DNA of 5,215 nucleotides, taken from assembly GCA_965369635.1 (NCBI GenBank), contig CBDURC010000214.1:1-5215 (forward strand). The letters are read 5' to 3'. This document shows, piece by piece, positions 4,398 through 5,215 of this stretch. The DNA is from UBA3071 sp965369635. GTDB taxonomy: Bacteria; Chloroflexota; Anaerolineae; UBA3071. The notes beneath the pieces were generated by a model, which worked only from the letters and a program-made list of their open reading frames with translations, ran no database searches and was not told the DNA's origin. Each line of letters opens with the position of its first letter. Within the stretch, counting starts at the first letter, position 1. A program made the position numbers and the translations under genes.

Positions 4398-5215
4398 TCA
4401 AGAGCCCTTGAGGGCGACCGGCAGGTAGATGGTGCTCTGCCCCCCGACTGTCACCTGGCCATCCTGCGTCCCGGCGGGGATCTCCAGCGGGTCGGGCCGG
4501 GTGTCGTCGCCCAGCCGCATATCGGTTAGGTGCACCGCACTGCTGCCCTGGCCCACGGCCTCGAACTGCACCGTCGCCAGCACGCCGCTGCCACTGCGCG
4601 CCTCCGCTGGATGCAACTGCGTCACGGCGAAGTCGATGGTGCCCGCCGTGTTGTCGGCCTCGTTGACCAGCACGAACTGGTTGAAGGGGTCCAGGAAGTC
4701 GCCGGGGCGGATCTGCACGCCCGGCGCACTGTGCCGCGGGTCAGCGTCGCGCACCTGTATGACGCTGGGGTCGAAGGTGAGCTGCACCCACCCGCCGTAC
4801 AGGTTGATCACGTCCAGAATCTGGATGTCCAGGTCGACGGTCTCACCGACAGCACTCAGCGTGGCCTGGTTGGGGCCGATGACCACCTGGGTGGCCAGGT
4901 CTGTGTGCGAGAGCTGCCGTTGTGGTGGAGCGAGACGTTGTTGGGCGAGGGCGGTGTTCCAGGGACCAGGAGCCATCTGGCGCCAGTTGAACTGCACGGC
5001 GACCATGTCCAGGATGTTGACGTTGTCGTCGTCGGTGATGTCGGCACGCTCGTCCCACCGGGGGTCCATGGGTGTGCTGTTCCAGGCCAGGCCCATGGAC
5101 ATGGCGTCGAACTGAAAGATGATGTCATCCTGGTTGACGTCGCCGCCCAGGAGCGTCACATCAGGCAGGGTGAGCAGGCCGATGGGCACATCCGCTTCCC
5201 GCCAGCTGCGCAGGT
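4398..5215 (-). CDS. C-terminal part of a second secreted dockerin/cohesin protein (5' end outside window)
   Basis: The frame is open from the right edge to TGA at 4398-4400; 271 residues are visible. Numbered from the first visible codon: the last strand of a regulatory-like domain (LRSWREADVP, 1-10), a dockerin-like pair (23-77; D25, N27, D29, D36 and D58, T60, D62, D69), a Q/P/R-rich linker (about 80-107), a cohesin domain (108-256) and the end STIYLPVALKGS (260-271). A GTG at 5187-5189 is not the start, because homology with the neighbouring gene continues unbroken upstream to the edge. The N-terminal part, and so the activity, is unknown; it could be another protease or a different enzyme. 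It lies upstream of the metalloprotease on the same strand. The gap and a terminator-like hairpin between them suggest separate transcripts. Confidence 0.9.
   Translation of the reverse strand, partial: LRSWREADVPIGLLTLPDVTLLGGDVNQDDIIFQFDAMSMGLAWNSTPMDPRWDERADITDDDNVNILDMVAVQFNWRQMAPGPWNTALAQQRLAPPQRQLSHTDLATQVVIGPNQATLSAVGETVDLDIQILDVINLYGGWVQLTFDPSVIQVRDADPRHSAPGVQIRPGDFLDPFNQFVLVNEADNTAGTIDFAVTQLHPAEARSGSGVLATVQFEAVGQGSSAVHLTDMRLGDDTRPDPLEIPAGTQDGQVTVGGQSTIYLPVALKGS
4401..4439 (-). other. C-terminal IYLPVALKGS segment
   Basis: The protein ends QSTIYLPVALKGS: a short polar stretch, a hydrophobic YLP-V-A-L core, one lysine and two small residues before the stop. Ends of the (I/V)YLP-hydrophobic-(K/R) type recur, as I recall, on many secreted Chloroflexota proteins and may be a sorting or anchoring signal. 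There is no LPXTG motif and no long transmembrane segment. Confidence 0.45.
4446..4892 (-). other. Cohesin domain of the second protein
   Basis: Visible residues about 108-256 contain VDLDIQILDVINLYGG, LTFDPSVIQV, PGVQIRPGDF, ADNTAGTIDFAV, SGSGVLATVQF and a closing GQVTV strand, in the same order as the cohesin of the metalloprotease. Here the cohesin follows the dockerin-like pair, whereas the visible cohesin of the metalloprotease precedes its own. Calcium-dependent cohesin-dockerin pairing is known for these families; binding between these copies is inference. Confidence 0.75.
4983..5147 (-). other. Dockerin-like calcium-binding pair of the second protein
   Basis: The loop GDVNQDDIIFQFD has D, N, D and D at positions 1, 3, 5 and 12. 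The second loop ADITDDDNVNILD has D, T, D and D there. Each loop is followed by a short hydrophobic helix (AMSMGL; MVAVQFNW). The order and spacing match the dockerin-like pair of the metalloprotease without gaps, so the two are paralogous. Confidence 0.75.
4986..5215. repeat. Duplicated C-terminal module, copy 2 (in the second gene)
   Basis: This is the partner of 3-232 in the same orientation, with about three quarters of bases identical and no indels. Mismatches concentrate in the linker between the two calcium loops and in the first loop's second half, while the second loop and helix are almost unchanged. Confidence 0.9.

Noticed and set aside
4429..5115. Plus-strand open frame of 228 codons
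   Set aside because: It is antisense to the second gene, whose cohesin and dockerin landmarks are clear on the minus strand.
5187..5189. GTG as start codon of the second gene
   Set aside because: It sits inside the last strand of a regulatory-like domain and the homology with the first gene continues upstream to the edge, so the real start is outside the window.

Overview
The window is GC-rich bacterial DNA with two genes, both on the minus strand and both cut by a window edge. They are separated by about 600 bases without a convincing gene. The type I signal peptide, the AAAGGAGG ribosome binding site and the large modular secreted proteins point to a bacterium. The C-terminal end IYLPVALKGS, together with cohesin and dockerin-like modules outside any cellulosome setting, resembles secreted proteins of Chloroflexota (Anaerolineae/Caldilineae type). 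That placement rests on remembered family features and was not tested.

Positions 3794 down to 1 hold one uninterrupted reading frame of at least 1264 codons, open at the left edge. It reads signal peptide, a YWTD-like beta-propeller with seven repeat starts, a CARDB-like beta domain, a metzincin zinc-protease domain (HEIGHNLGRRH plus a Met-turn), a short beta-rich stretch, two Ig/PKD-like domains, a cohesin domain, a carboxypeptidase-regulatory-like domain and a dockerin-like calcium-binding pair. I read it as a very large secreted or surface-attached protease.

Positions 5215 down to 4398 hold the 3' end of a second gene: the last strand of a regulatory-like domain, a dockerin-like pair, a linker, a cohesin domain and the IYLPVALKGS end. 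The stretches 3-232 and 4986-5215 line up without gaps at about three quarters identity, so the two genes share a duplicated C-terminal module. The first gene probably continues off the left edge into a second cohesin domain and a similar end.

The region 3795-4397 carries the ribosome binding site of the first gene, a strong GC-rich hairpin just after the second gene's stop, and an unusual number of short palindromes and repeats. One 19-nt inverted pair (18 of 19 matching) bounds a segment of exactly 300 bases. No RNA gene, CRISPR array, transposase or clear promoter was seen.
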